Shown here in pieces: positions 18,665 to 27,173 of a DNA stretch of 64,000 nt. This DNA is from Pseudonocardia sp. C8 (GTDB lineage: Bacteria > Actinomycetota > Actinomycetes > Mycobacteriales > Pseudonocardiaceae). The position numbers and the translations under genes were made by a program. The stretch is taken from positions 5,605,501 to 5,669,500 of the forward strand of contig NZ_JACMTR010000002.1 in the NCBI RefSeq assembly GCF_014267175.1, read 5' to 3'. The first letter of the stretch is position 1, and each line of letters starts with the position of its first letter. A model generated the notes under the pieces. That model worked only from the letters and a program-made list of their open reading frames with translations. It was not told the DNA's origin and did not search any database.

Positions 18665-19104
18665 GTGCGGTGGCCGGACGACCTTCGGACGGGAACGCCG
18701 ACGTCGGGCACGACAGTCCGGTGTTCGTGATCTCGGTGGCCGCGCAGCTCTCCGGTCTGCACGCCCAGACGCTGCGCAGCTACGACCGGCTCGGGCTGGT
18801 GAGCCCGGGTCGCGCCGCCGGTGGCGGCCGCCGCTACTCGCAGCGGGACATCGCGCTGCTCCGCGAGGTGCAGCGGCTCTCCCAGGAGGAGGGCGTCAAC
18901 CTCGCCGGGGTCAAGCGGATCATCGAGCTCGAGCAGCTGGTCGACGAGCTACGGGCACGGCTGGAGGAGACGACCGCCGAGCTCGAGGCGGTGCGTGCGG
19001 CGGCGGCCCAGGCGGCTGCCGCCGTGCATCGCTCCTACCGCCGGGACCTGGTCCCGGTTGACCGCCGCCAGGCCGTCGTCCGGTGGCGGCCGAACCCGCA
19101 GTAG
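18661..19104 (+). CDS. hspR: heat-shock repressor HspR (MerR family)
   Basis: A 147-residue MerR-type regulator; GTG 18661 overlaps the dnaJ stop by 4 bp. Seen: an N-terminal winged HTH (ISVAAQLSGLHAQTLRSYDR, about 22-41; GRRYSQRDI) followed by a coiled coil (about 80-120) and a basic tail. HspR binds HAIR sites with DnaK as co-repressor, and heat relieves repression by titrating DnaK. Two candidate HAIR sites exist in this window, before dnaK and before clpB. Confidence 0.95.
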   Translation: MSAVAGRPSDGNADVGHDSPVFVISVAAQLSGLHAQTLRSYDRLGLVSPGRAAGGGRRYSQRDIALLREVQRLSQEEGVNLAGVKRIIELEQLVDELRARLEETTAELEAVRAAAAQAAAAVHRSYRRDLVPVDRRQAVVRWRPNPQ

Positions 19105-19127
19105 CGGGTCCCGGACCGACCCCGGCG

Positions 19128-20402
19128 TCACGCGGGAACCGGGGCCATACCGCCCCGGCGGGCCAGCAACCCCAGCACGGCCGCGCCGGCCAGCGGGACC
19201 GCGGCCAGCACCACGAACGGCACCGCGGGCGGGAACGCCGGATCGAGCAGCGCGCCGGCACCGGTCGACCCGACGAGCACCATCAGACCGCCGAACGAGG
19301 CGAGCACCCCGAAGTGCGCGCCCAGCCGTCGCTCGCCGGCCAGCCGCGGCACCAGGTCCTGCGCGACCGGCACCGCGAGCATCTCGCCGAAGGTCAGCAG
19401 CACGACCATCGCCACGGCCGGGGCCGGCGCCCACCACCCCGGCAGGGCGGGCAGCAGCCGGGCGACCGCGACGACCCCGAACGACGCCGCCATCAGGCAG
19501 AACCCCAGCACCACCGAACGCCCGGCACCGATCCGTCGCGACCAGCCCGTCACCCGTAGCTGCAGCGTGATGACCAGCACCGACATCAGCACGAACAGGA
19601 ACCCGAGCGCCGCGGTCCGGTCGACGCGTTCCAGCTCGGCGGGCAGCGCCAGGTAGAGCTGGTTGTAGGAGAGCAGCCAGCCGGAGTAGCCCGCCGCGAA
19701 GACCATGAACCGGCGGTTGCCCAGCACCTCGCCCCAGCCGGCCAGGATCGGCCGGCCCGCCTGCTCGGCCGCCCGCCACGGCAGCCACCGCCAGTGGGCC
19801 AGCCCGATCAGCACGAACCCGAGGGCCGCGACCAGGCAGGCGGTACGGAAGTCGACGAGCAGCAGCGCCGTCCCGACCAGCGGGCCGGTCACCGTGCCGA
19901 CCTGGCCGGCGACGGCGAACAACGCGAAGACCTCGGTGCGGGCCGGGCCCTCCCCGGCCCGCTCCCGCACGCCCGCCTCGCGGGCCAGCGACGACTCGAC
20001 GGCCGGCGAGAACAGCGCCGCGGCGAACCCGGTGAGCAGAGCCCCGCCGATCACCGCGGGCAGCGTGCCGGCCGCGCCCAGCAGGATGAACCCGATCACG
20101 CGGAGGGCGCAGCCGGCCAGCACGACGGGTTTCGCACCGAACCGGTCGGTGAGGGCGCCGCCGACGACGAACATGCCCTGCTGGCTGAACGTCCGCAGCC
20201 CCAGCACCAGCCCGACGGCGGCCGCCGCCAGCCCGAGGTCCTCCGCGAGGTGCGTCGCCAGGTACGGCAGCACCATGTAGAAGCCCACGTTGAACGCCAG
20301 CTGCGTCGAGATCAGCAGCTTCATGACCGGCGGCAACGCGGTGAACCGGGCCCACCGGGCGGCGTCGGGTCCGGTGGGCCGGTGGCGGAGACTGCGATGC
20401 AC
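19128..20402 (-). CDS. MFS transporter (12 TM)
   Basis: A 424-residue major facilitator from GTG 20402. Seen: FNVGFYMVLPYLATHL in TM1, GGALTDRFGAKPV (motif A) near residue 82, and twelve hydrophobic stretches in two halves. The pattern resembles MdtH/multidrug-type exporters, but the substrate cannot be predicted. It converges with hspR (24-bp gap) and is divergent from the ABC importer operon, with an AGTCGCGACT palindrome in the shared 157-bp upstream region. Confidence 0.8.
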   Translation of the reverse strand: MHRSLRHRPTGPDAARWARFTALPPVMKLLISTQLAFNVGFYMVLPYLATHLAEDLGLAAAAVGLVLGLRTFSQQGMFVVGGALTDRFGAKPVVLAGCALRVIGFILLGAAGTLPAVIGGALLTGFAAALFSPAVESSLAREAGVRERAGEGPARTEVFALFAVAGQVGTVTGPLVGTALLLVDFRTACLVAALGFVLIGLAHWRWLPWRAAEQAGRPILAGWGEVLGNRRFMVFAAGYSGWLLSYNQLYLALPAELERVDRTAALGFLFVLMSVLVITLQLRVTGWSRRIGAGRSVVLGFCLMAASFGVVAVARLLPALPGWWAPAPAVAMVVLLTFGEMLAVPVAQDLVPRLAGERRLGAHFGVLASFGGLMVLVGSTGAGALLDPAFPPAVPFVVLAAVPLAGAAVLGLLARRGGMAPVPA

Positions 20403-20477
20403 CTGGCCGTACTACCAGGTTTGAGTTGCAGTCGCGACTTTATGGCAGTAAGCACATATGCGCACTCGGCTTGTTCC

Positions 20478-20506
20478 TTGACCGGTTGCTCACTCTTTCA
20501 GAGGAT
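20478..20506 (+). promoter_or_regulatory. sigma70-like promoter of the ABC importer operon
   Basis: TTGACC at 20478-20483, a 17-nt spacer, then GAGGAT at 20501-20506: a good vegetative actinobacterial promoter match, about 50 bp before the binding-protein start codon. Confidence 0.5.
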
Positions 20507-20559
20507 CTTCCGGGTGCCCGCGGGATCCTCCGCCGGTGCCGGAGAGGAGTGCCCTGTTG

Positions 20560-22107
20560 ATGCCCGCCGCCGTCCCACCGCGCCGCCGTTCCCGGCTCCG
20601 GATCGCCGCCGCCCTCGCCGTGAGCACCGTGCTGCTCGCCGCCTGCGGCGGCTCCGGTGAGGGCACCGGCCGGATCGTCCCCGACGGACGGCTGACCATC
20701 GCCATGGCGTTCGGGCCCGGCGCCGGCTACGCGATCGACACCGACGACGCGTTCGTGCTGTCGCAGCTGGGCGTCACCGAGCCGCTCGTCGCCTCCGGCG
20801 CGGACGGGCGGCCGCGTCCCGCGCTGGCCACCGAGTGGGCACGGACCGACCCGCGGACCTGGCGGTTCGCGCTCCGGCCGGGCGTCACCTTCCAGAACGG
20901 CGAGCCGCTCACCGGCCACGCCGTCGCGACGGCGCTCAACCGGCTGGCCGGCGTCGAGGCCCCACCGCGCGCGGTCCGGGGCATCGGGCTCACCGCGGCC
21001 CCGGACGGCGCGACCGCCGTCCGGGTCACCACGACCGCGCCCGACCCGATCCTGCCGCTGCGCCTGAGCAGCGCGAACACCGCGATCCTCGCGCCGTCGG
21101 CGTACGCGTCGGACCCGCCGGCGGTGCAGGGCACCGGCACCGGACCGATGACGATCACCCGGCTCGACGGGACCCAGTCGGTCGAGCTGCAGCGCAACGA
21201 GACCTACTGGGGGGAGCGGCCGCAGCTCGCCGGCGTCACGGCGAACTTCGTGCCCGACCCGGCGGCCCGCGCGCTCGCCCTGCGCGCCGGGGACGCCGAC
21301 ATCGCCCAGGAGCTCCCCGAGGCGACCGCCCTGGAGTTCACCGGCGACGGCTACGTCAACGAGTCGGTTGCCGCGCCGCGGACCGCGTCGCTGCTGCTCA
21401 ACCAGTCCCGGGCCCCGTTCTCCGACATCCGGGTCCGGCAGGCGGTCGCCGCCGCCGTCGACCGGGCCGCCCTCGGCGAGCAGGCACTCGCCGGGTCCGC
21501 GGTGCCGGCGTCCGAGCTGTTCGGCCCGGCCGTGAGCTGGGGCTCCCAGGAACCCCCGCCGCCCGCCGACCCCGCCCGGGCCCGACGGCTGCTCGCGGAG
21601 GCCGGGTTCGGCCCGTCCCGCCCGCTGCGTGTCGAGCTGGGCACCTACGCCAACCGGCCCGAGCTGCCGACGCTGGCGACCGCCGTCCAGGAGATGCTGC
21701 GGGCCGCCGGCATCGAGGCGACCATCCGGGTCGGCGACTACGACGCCCGCGAGGCCGACCTGCTGGCCGGCAGGTACGACATGTACCTGGCGTCCCGCAG
21801 CTACCTGCTCGACGTCCCGGACGCCGGCGCCACGCTGAGGACCGACTACACCTGCCGGGGCTCGTACAACATCAACCGGTACTGCTCGCCGGAGTTCGAC
21901 GCGCTGCTCGCGCCGCTGACCGCCCGGACCGACCCCGCGGCCCGCCAGGAGGTCTTCACCCGGGCGGCCGCGAAGCTGAACGCCGACGTCGTCGGGGTTC
22001 CCCTGGTGCACACCCGCGCCGGCGGGGTCGGCAGCCAGGTGGCGGGCTACACCGTCGATCCGCTGGCGAAGACGCTCGTCGTCCCCGGGCTGGCGAAGAC
22101 CGGGTGA
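20560..22107 (+). CDS. ABC importer solute-binding lipoprotein (family 5)
   Basis: A 515-residue protein starting at ATG 20560, with GGAGAGGAG about 10 nt upstream. An Arg-rich n-region, a hydrophobic core and the lipobox VLLAACGG mark a lipoprotein. The mature part follows the SBP_bac_5 pattern of dipeptide, oligopeptide and nickel-binding proteins (PRPALATEW, WRFALRPGVTFQNGEPL, GTGPMTI, LQRNETYWG). It would hand a peptide, opine or metal chelate to the two permeases that follow with 4-bp overlaps. No ATPase gene accompanies them. Confidence 0.88.
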   Translation: MPAAVPPRRRSRLRIAAALAVSTVLLAACGGSGEGTGRIVPDGRLTIAMAFGPGAGYAIDTDDAFVLSQLGVTEPLVASGADGRPRPALATEWARTDPRTWRFALRPGVTFQNGEPLTGHAVATALNRLAGVEAPPRAVRGIGLTAAPDGATAVRVTTTAPDPILPLRLSSANTAILAPSAYASDPPAVQGTGTGPMTITRLDGTQSVELQRNETYWGERPQLAGVTANFVPDPAARALALRAGDADIAQELPEATALEFTGDGYVNESVAAPRTASLLLNQSRAPFSDIRVRQAVAAAVDRAALGEQALAGSAVPASELFGPAVSWGSQEPPPPADPARARRLLAEAGFGPSRPLRVELGTYANRPELPTLATAVQEMLRAAGIEATIRVGDYDAREADLLAGRYDMYLASRSYLLDVPDAGATLRTDYTCRGSYNINRYCSPEFDALLAPLTARTDPAARQEVFTRAAAKLNADVVGVPLVHTRAGGVGSQVAGYTVDPLAKTLVVPGLAKTG

Positions 22108-23045
22108 CCGCCGTGCTGCTCCGGCGGCTGCTGGCCCTGCCGGTGGTCGTCGCGGCCGGGGCGGTGCTGGTGTTCCTGCTGCCCCGCTTCTCCGGTCAGG
22201 ACACCGCGCTGGCGGTGCTGCGCAGCCGGACCGGCGAGGCCGACCCGGACCCGGTGGTGCTCGCCGCCCTGCGCGCGCGGTACGGCCTCGACGGCAGCTG
22301 GTGGGACCAGTTCACCGCGTGGGCGGGCGCCGTTCTGGCCGGTGACCTGGGCATCTCCTACGCCAGCCGGACCCCGGTCGCCGGGCTGCTGTGGCCGGCG
22401 CTGGGCGTCTCGCTCGTGCTCACCGTGGCCTCGCTCGTCGTCGCCGGGGTGGTCGGCGTGCCGGCCGGCGTGCGCGCCGCGCGGCGGCCCGGCGGCACGT
22501 TCGACCGGGCGTTGAGCACCGGCGCCGTGCTGGGCGTCGCGGTGCCCGAGTTCGTGCTGGGGACGGTGCTGGTGCTGACGTTCGCGGTCACCCTGCCGCT
22601 GCTGCCCGCGACCGGCTGGGGCACGCCCGCGCAGGCGGTGCTGCCGGTGGTCACGCTCGCGGCCTTCCCGGCCGCCCTCGCCGCCCAGCTGGTGCGGGCC
22701 GAGACGATCGACGCCCTCGGCCGGTCCCACGTGACCGTCGCCCGGGCGAAGGGGCTGTCCGGGCGGGCCGTGCTGTGGCGGCACGGCGGCCGGCTCGCCC
22801 TGACGTCGGTGACGGCGATGTCCGGGCTGTTCCTCGGCGGGCTGCTCGGCGGATCGGTCGTCGTCGAGGTGCTCTTCGCCGTGCCCGGTCTCGGCCGGCT
22901 GCTCTACGACGCCGTCCTCGGTCAGGACCTCCCGGTGATCCAGGCCGGGCTGCTCGCGGTCATCGTGGTGGCCGCGCTCGCCGGCATCCTCGCCGAGCTG
23001 GTCGCGCTCGCCCTGGACCCGGTCGCCCGGGGAGAGGCCCGGTGA
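22104..23045 (+). CDS. ABC importer permease (DppB/NikB type)
   Basis: A 313-residue protein; GTG 22104 overlaps the binding-protein stop as GTGA. Seen: TM1 at residues 5-25, a periplasmic insert, then five more membrane segments, and the EAA-like loop ETIDALGRSHVTVARAKGLS (about 200-220) that contacts the ATPase. This is the DppB/OppB/NikB half of a type I importer. The stop overlaps the next permease. Confidence 0.88.
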   Translation: MTAVLLRRLLALPVVVAAGAVLVFLLPRFSGQDTALAVLRSRTGEADPDPVVLAALRARYGLDGSWWDQFTAWAGAVLAGDLGISYASRTPVAGLLWPALGVSLVLTVASLVVAGVVGVPAGVRAARRPGGTFDRALSTGAVLGVAVPEFVLGTVLVLTFAVTLPLLPATGWGTPAQAVLPVVTLAAFPAALAAQLVRAETIDALGRSHVTVARAKGLSGRAVLWRHGGRLALTSVTAMSGLFLGGLLGGSVVVEVLFAVPGLGRLLYDAVLGQDLPVIQAGLLAVIVVAALAGILAELVALALDPVARGEAR

Positions 23046-23947
23046 GCGCCGGGAGGCTCGCCCTCCGCCGGCCGGAGCGTGGCCCGGTGAGCGCCGGGGT
23101 CGTGGCGGAGCGCCGCCCGCTCGCCGCGGGGCGGGCGGCCCGGCTGCGCCGCCCCCTGCAGGTCGGCGCGGTCGCGCTCCTCGTCGTGCTGGTCGGGTGT
23201 GCGGTGCTGCCGCTCGACCCGACCTCGAACGACCTGGCGCACCGCTTCGCCGGACCCTCGCTCGAGCATCCGCTCGGCACCGACCAGCTCGGCCGGGACG
23301 TGCTCGCCCGGCTCGCCGGCGGGGCCCGGATCTCGGTCGGCTTCACGCTCGTCGTCCTGGCGATCTGCGCGGTGACCGGCACCGTCCTCGGCGTGGTCGC
23401 CGGCTGGGCCGGCCGGGTCGTGGGCCAGCTGTTCCAGCGGGTGATCGACGTCCTCGTCGCGATCCCTGCGGTCCTGGTCGGTCTCGTCGTCGTCGCGGCG
23501 GCGGGCGGCGCACCCGGACTGTGGTCGCTGCTGGTGGCGATCGTCGTCACGGGCTGGACCCCGTTCGCCCGGCTCACCTACCAGCTCGTCGTGCGGGAGC
23601 GGTCCCGGGACTACGTCGAAGGGGTGGTCGCGCTCGGCGCCGGGCCGGGGCGCATCGCGTTCCGGCACGTGCTGCCCAACCTCACCCGGCCGCTGCTGGC
23701 ACACCTGTGCCTGCGGTTCGCGAACGTCCTGCTCACCGTGGCCGGGCTGTCGTTCCTCGGGCTCGGACCGCAGCCGCCGACGCCGGAGTGGGGCGCGATG
23801 CTCGCCGAGGGGCGCCAGTACCTGTTCAACGCCCCGCAGCTCGTCGTGCTGCCCGCTCTCGCCGTCGTGGGGACGGCCCTGCTGGTGAACGGGCTCGGCC
23901 GCGAGCTCGAGCGGCGCCGGACGACCGGCCCGTCCGGAGAGTTCTGA
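23042..23947 (+). CDS. ABC importer permease (DppC/NikC type)
   Basis: A 301-residue protein from GTG 23042, overlapping the previous stop. A second GTG (VSAGVVAERRPL) 15 codons later could also serve. Seen: TM1 at about 40-58, HPLGTDQLGRDVLARLAGGAR (core LGTDQLGRDV), the DppC hallmark, and the EAA loop GVVALGAGPGRIAFRHVLPN near 200. It would pair with the upstream permease. The expected dppD/dppF ATPase genes are absent and a dioxygenase gene follows after 58 bp. Confidence 0.88.
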   Translation: MSAGRLALRRPERGPVSAGVVAERRPLAAGRAARLRRPLQVGAVALLVVLVGCAVLPLDPTSNDLAHRFAGPSLEHPLGTDQLGRDVLARLAGGARISVGFTLVVLAICAVTGTVLGVVAGWAGRVVGQLFQRVIDVLVAIPAVLVGLVVVAAAGGAPGLWSLLVAIVVTGWTPFARLTYQLVVRERSRDYVEGVVALGAGPGRIAFRHVLPNLTRPLLAHLCLRFANVLLTVAGLSFLGLGPQPPTPEWGAMLAEGRQYLFNAPQLVVLPALAVVGTALLVNGLGRELERRRTTGPSGEF

Positions 23948-24005
23948 GAGACGGTAGTTCCTGCCAGTATTGTGCGAGTACAGACGTGAGGCAGGAGGGC
24001 GTGAC

Positions 24006-24815
24006 GTGGCACGGACCGGTGCGGACGGACGGCGGCAGGGCGAGGCCCGGCCCGAACTGAAGGGCCTGGTGGACGAGACCGGCGTGGTGCCCCGGGCGGC
24101 GGCGTTCGACGACGCACGGTCGGTGCTCGCCGAGGACGGCGTGGTCCGGATCCCGGACGCCGGTGCCGACCCGGAGGTGCTGGTCGTCGCGGCCGCCCGG
24201 CTGCTGGGCGGGCGGCTGCGCGAGCTGTTCGGGATCCGGCCACAGGGCGGCACCGACTCGCCGGTGCTCGGCCTGCACAACGACGGCGCGTACCTGCAGG
24301 GCGACGTCCACGGGCACACCGTGCGGCTGCGCGACCCCGACGAGGACTACCTGCTCATGCACTGCTCGGAGCCGGCGCCGTCCGGCGGGGACTCGGTGCT
24401 CGTCGACGGCTACGCGCTCGTCGACCGGCTGGCGGGCGACCACCGCGGGCTGCACGCGTTCCTGCGCGAGGCCGACGTCGACTTCTTCGGCAGCCGGGTG
24501 AACCCGCCGCGCGGGGTGCCCGACACCCCGCTGCTGCGCCGGATGGTCGAGTTCACCCGCGGCGGACGGCGGGCCGTCCGGGCCAGCGACTACGCCCTGC
24601 CGGTCCCGCGGGTCCCGGAGTGGGACGAGCACCTGGCGCGGATCGAGGAGTACGCCGACCTGCTCGCGACGGCGTTCGAGGCGGCCCCACGGTTCCGGAT
24701 GGAGGCCGGTGACCTGCTGGTCCTCGACAACTACCGGTTCCTGCACGGCCGGGACGCCTTCCGCGGCTCCCGCACCCTGCACGTGCTGTCGGTCCGGACC
24801 GTCGACGCCTTCTGA
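24006..24815 (+). CDS. TauD/TfdA-like Fe(II)/2-oxoglutarate dioxygenase
   Basis: A 269-residue protein. GTG 24006 (VARTGADGRRQ) has AGGAGGG at 6 nt and is preferred over the upstream in-frame GTG 23970. Seen: the iron-binding HxD as LHNDGAY (about residue 90), the distal His in YRFLHGRDAF (about 247), and the Arg that would hold 2-oxoglutarate in GSRTLHVLSVR. TauD-type enzymes hydroxylate small sulfonates, carnitine-like compounds and others. Its place 58 bp after two permease genes suggests it acts on the imported solute. Confidence 0.8.
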   Translation: MARTGADGRRQGEARPELKGLVDETGVVPRAAAFDDARSVLAEDGVVRIPDAGADPEVLVVAAARLLGGRLRELFGIRPQGGTDSPVLGLHNDGAYLQGDVHGHTVRLRDPDEDYLLMHCSEPAPSGGDSVLVDGYALVDRLAGDHRGLHAFLREADVDFFGSRVNPPRGVPDTPLLRRMVEFTRGGRRAVRASDYALPVPRVPEWDEHLARIEEYADLLATAFEAAPRFRMEAGDLLVLDNYRFLHGRDAFRGSRTLHVLSVRTVDAF

Positions 24816-24830
24816 TCCCCTACCCCTTCC

Positions 24831-24879
24831 CACTCATGGAGCTTTAGTCCCGTGCCACAGGACTAAAGCTCCATAAGTG
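24831..24879. terminator. bidirectional hairpin, ACTCATGGAGC family, copy 1
   Basis: Arms 24831-24850 and 24860-24879 pair over 20 bp with one mismatch; the loop is 9 nt. It lies between the convergent dioxygenase and flavohemoglobin genes. The outer 12 bp (CACTCATGGAGC) and the central GTCCCGT recur in the hairpin at 55423-55471, so this belongs to a repeated family rather than a unique terminator. Confidence 0.75.
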
Positions 24880-24902
24880 TGCGCCGGGGGTGAGCGGCCG
24901 GC

Positions 24903-26075
24903 TCAGTCCATCGTGAACGGGTCGTAGGTGATCCGGTCCAGCGGCGTGCCCGCCACCAGCATCCGGGACACCGTCGAGCGGATCATCGCCGGCGAGCCGC
25001 AGACCAGCACGTCGTGGTCGTTCCACGCGCCGAAGCGGGTCACGACGTCGGCCAGGGTGCCGGTCTCGGCCCCGGAGGGCTCGTCCTCGTGCTCCACGAC
25101 CGGGATCACGTCCAGCCACGGGTAGCTGAACGACAGCTTCCGCAGCGCGGTGAAGTCGTAGAGATCGTCCCAGGTGCGGCCGCCGACGAATACCTGCGTG
25201 CGCGGCGGGCGCCGCCGCTGGCGCACCTCGTCGAGCAGGGCCTTCATCGGGGCGACGCCGGTACCGCCCGCCACCATCAGCAGCTCGCGGTCGGTGTCCT
25301 GCGGGACGGCCATCCGCCCCATCGGCGGGCCGATGCGCCAGGTCTCGCCGACCCGGCTGTGGGCGACGATCGCCCGGCTGACCCAGCCGTTGTCGACCGC
25401 GCGGACGTGGAACTCGATCGTGCCGTCGGGGCGCGGCGCGTTCGCCGGGGAGAGGTAGCGCCACAGCCGCGGGCGGTGCGGGGTCTCCACCGAGACGTAC
25501 TGGCCGGCCTGGTAGGGGACCGGCTGGTCGGCCGCGACGGTGACGACGGCCAGGTCCCAGCCGATCCGGCGGTGGTCGACGACCCGCCCGAGCCAGGACG
25601 CCGGGCCCCGCTCGGCGGCCGCGGCCTGCTGCATCGCGTCGGCGACGATCCCGTAGGCGCTGTTCCAGGCCCGGTCGACCTCCGGGGTCCAGTTCGCGCC
25701 GGAGTAGGCGGCGATCGAGGAGATCAGTGCGTACCCGACGGCGTCGTAGTGCTGGGAGAGCACGCCGAACTTGCGGTGGTCGCGCCCGAGCTGCTGGAGG
25801 AACGGGACGAGGTCGTCCGGCTGGTCGATCATCTGGACGACGTGCACGAGGGCGCGCAGCAGGCGGCTGCGCTGCACCTCCATGTTCACCGGGAACAGGT
25901 CGCGGGTGTCCGGGGCCCGGGTGAACAGCGTGGCGTAGAAGTGCTTGCCGACGTCCTCGATCTGCGGCTCGACGTGCGCGAAGCTGGTCCGGATGAGCTC
26001 GACGGTCCGGTCCGCCTCCGAGGCGGGGCGTCGCGGCGGGGCGACGTCGCCGGCGATCAGCTGGTCAGCAGTCAT
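24903..26075 (-). CDS. flavohemoglobin-like globin-reductase
   Basis: A 390-residue fusion. Residues about 20-150 form a globin with CD1 Phe in LFPVNM and proximal His in RDHRKFGV. Residues about 165-260 form an FAD-binding domain with RYLSPAN in place of the usual RxYS. Residues about 270-390 form an NAD(P)-binding domain with VAGGTGVAPM and VCGSP. Such proteins oxidise nitric oxide to nitrate or reduce haem using NAD(P)H. The layout resembles actinobacterial type II flavohemoglobins, which may use other electron donors. It diverges from a PNPOx-fold gene across a 255-bp gap. Confidence 0.85.
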   Translation of the reverse strand: MTADQLIAGDVAPPRRPASEADRTVELIRTSFAHVEPQIEDVGKHFYATLFTRAPDTRDLFPVNMEVQRSRLLRALVHVVQMIDQPDDLVPFLQQLGRDHRKFGVLSQHYDAVGYALISSIAAYSGANWTPEVDRAWNSAYGIVADAMQQAAAAERGPASWLGRVVDHRRIGWDLAVVTVAADQPVPYQAGQYVSVETPHRPRLWRYLSPANAPRPDGTIEFHVRAVDNGWVSRAIVAHSRVGETWRIGPPMGRMAVPQDTDRELLMVAGGTGVAPMKALLDEVRQRRRPPRTQVFVGGRTWDDLYDFTALRKLSFSYPWLDVIPVVEHEDEPSGAETGTLADVVTRFGAWNDHDVLVCGSPAMIRSTVSRMLVAGTPLDRITYDPFTMD

Positions 26076-26330
26076 GCCTGGCGGACACTCTCCTCGGTCG
26101 TGCTCCGTGCCGTGGTGACACCGGCCATCAACGCCTGCTCACCGCCGGTTAGGGTACGCGAGAGACTCCGTTTGCTCGAACGGCGTACGACGGCCGGCGC
26201 ACTCGACGACAGCCAGCGGGTACGCATGGTCAGGAATCATCCGTTCGGGGCCGGAGGTCACTCGTGATGGCGTGGGTGGCGCCGCACTGAGGATAGCGCC
26301 CGGCCGTGACATGCCCGACATGGCGGGGCG

Positions 26331-27173
26331 GTGTGTGGCATTCGGGCGGTCGGTTTGGTCCTGCGCTCCGCGGATGGCACGGTGGTGGTCGTGCCGCTGC
26401 GAACCCCCGTCCCGGTGCTTCCTGGCCGGGAGCGTCCCGTCACCGATCCGGACACCCCTTCGCACGGCGACGCACCCCCGGACGTGATCCGGCCGGGTTC
26501 CGCGGGCGAACACGTCTTCCAGGACCAGGTCGGCAGCACGGACCGCGCGGACCGCTTCTACGGCGACCAGCTGCGTGACCGCCTGCTCCCCCGGATGGTC
26601 GAGTTCATCGGCCGGATGGAGATGGCGTTCATCGCCACCGCGGACGGCCACGGCGAGTGCGACAGCTCGCTGCGCGCCGGGCCGCCCGGGTTCGTCGAGG
26701 TCATCGACGAGCACACGCTGGCCTACCCCGAGTACCGCGGCAACGGCGTCTACGCCAGCCTCGGCAACCTCGTCGAGAACCCGCACATCGGCCTGCTCAT
26801 GGTCGACTTCACCGAGTCGCTGATCGGGCTGCACGTCAACGGCCGGGCCCGGATCATGGACGACGACGCCTTCCGTGCCGCCTTCCCCGGTCACGCCCGG
26901 GACCGGGCGGCCGGGCGGCGCGCGGAGCGCTGGGTGGTCGTCGAGGTCGAGGAAGCCTACATCCACTGCCGCAAGCACATCCCGCGGATGGAGCGGGTGA
27001 CGCAGCGGCGGGCCTGGGGCACCGACGACCCGGCCCGCAAGGGCGGCGACTTCTTCGGGGCGAAGGGGACGCCGCAGCGGGCGCCGCGGCCGGCCCGGCG
27101 CCGGTTCCCGAGCACGACGCACCTGGGGGCGGGCGCTTCCCGGGCGCTGCGCCGCCGCCCGCACCAGGCCTAA
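26331..27173 (+). CDS. PNPOx-fold (pyridoxamine oxidase-like) flavin/F420 protein
   Basis: A protein of up to 280 residues; the start is uncertain, with in-frame GTGs at 26331, 26382, 26385 and 26391 and no clear ribosome site. Conserved sequence begins near QDQVGSTDRADRFYGDQL. Seen: MAFIATADGHGECDSSLRAGPPGFVEVID (split-barrel core), NVYASLGN-like GVYASLGNLVENPHIGLL, and HVNGRARI, all typical of the pyridoxamine 5'-phosphate oxidase-like split beta barrel that binds FMN or F420. The tail is Arg-rich. It is divergent from the flavohemoglobin gene and overlaps the convergent TPR gene by 4 bp. Confidence 0.7.
   Translation: MCGIRAVGLVLRSADGTVVVVPLRTPVPVLPGRERPVTDPDTPSHGDAPPDVIRPGSAGEHVFQDQVGSTDRADRFYGDQLRDRLLPRMVEFIGRMEMAFIATADGHGECDSSLRAGPPGFVEVIDEHTLAYPEYRGNGVYASLGNLVENPHIGLLMVDFTESLIGLHVNGRARIMDDDAFRAAFPGHARDRAAGRRAERWVVVEVEEAYIHCRKHIPRMERVTQRRAWGTDDPARKGGDFFGAKGTPQRAPRPARRRFPSTTHLGAGASRALRRRPHQA

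Noticed and set aside
20430..20439. AGTCGCGACT palindrome between the MFS and ABC importer genes
   Set aside because: A 10-bp palindrome made of CpG-rich sequence is expected by chance here; noted in the MFS entry but too short to call an operator.
23961..23995. CCTGCC ... GGCAGG hairpin before the dioxygenase gene
   Set aside because: Only 6 bp with a loop of more than 20 nt; not convincing as attenuator or riboswitch.
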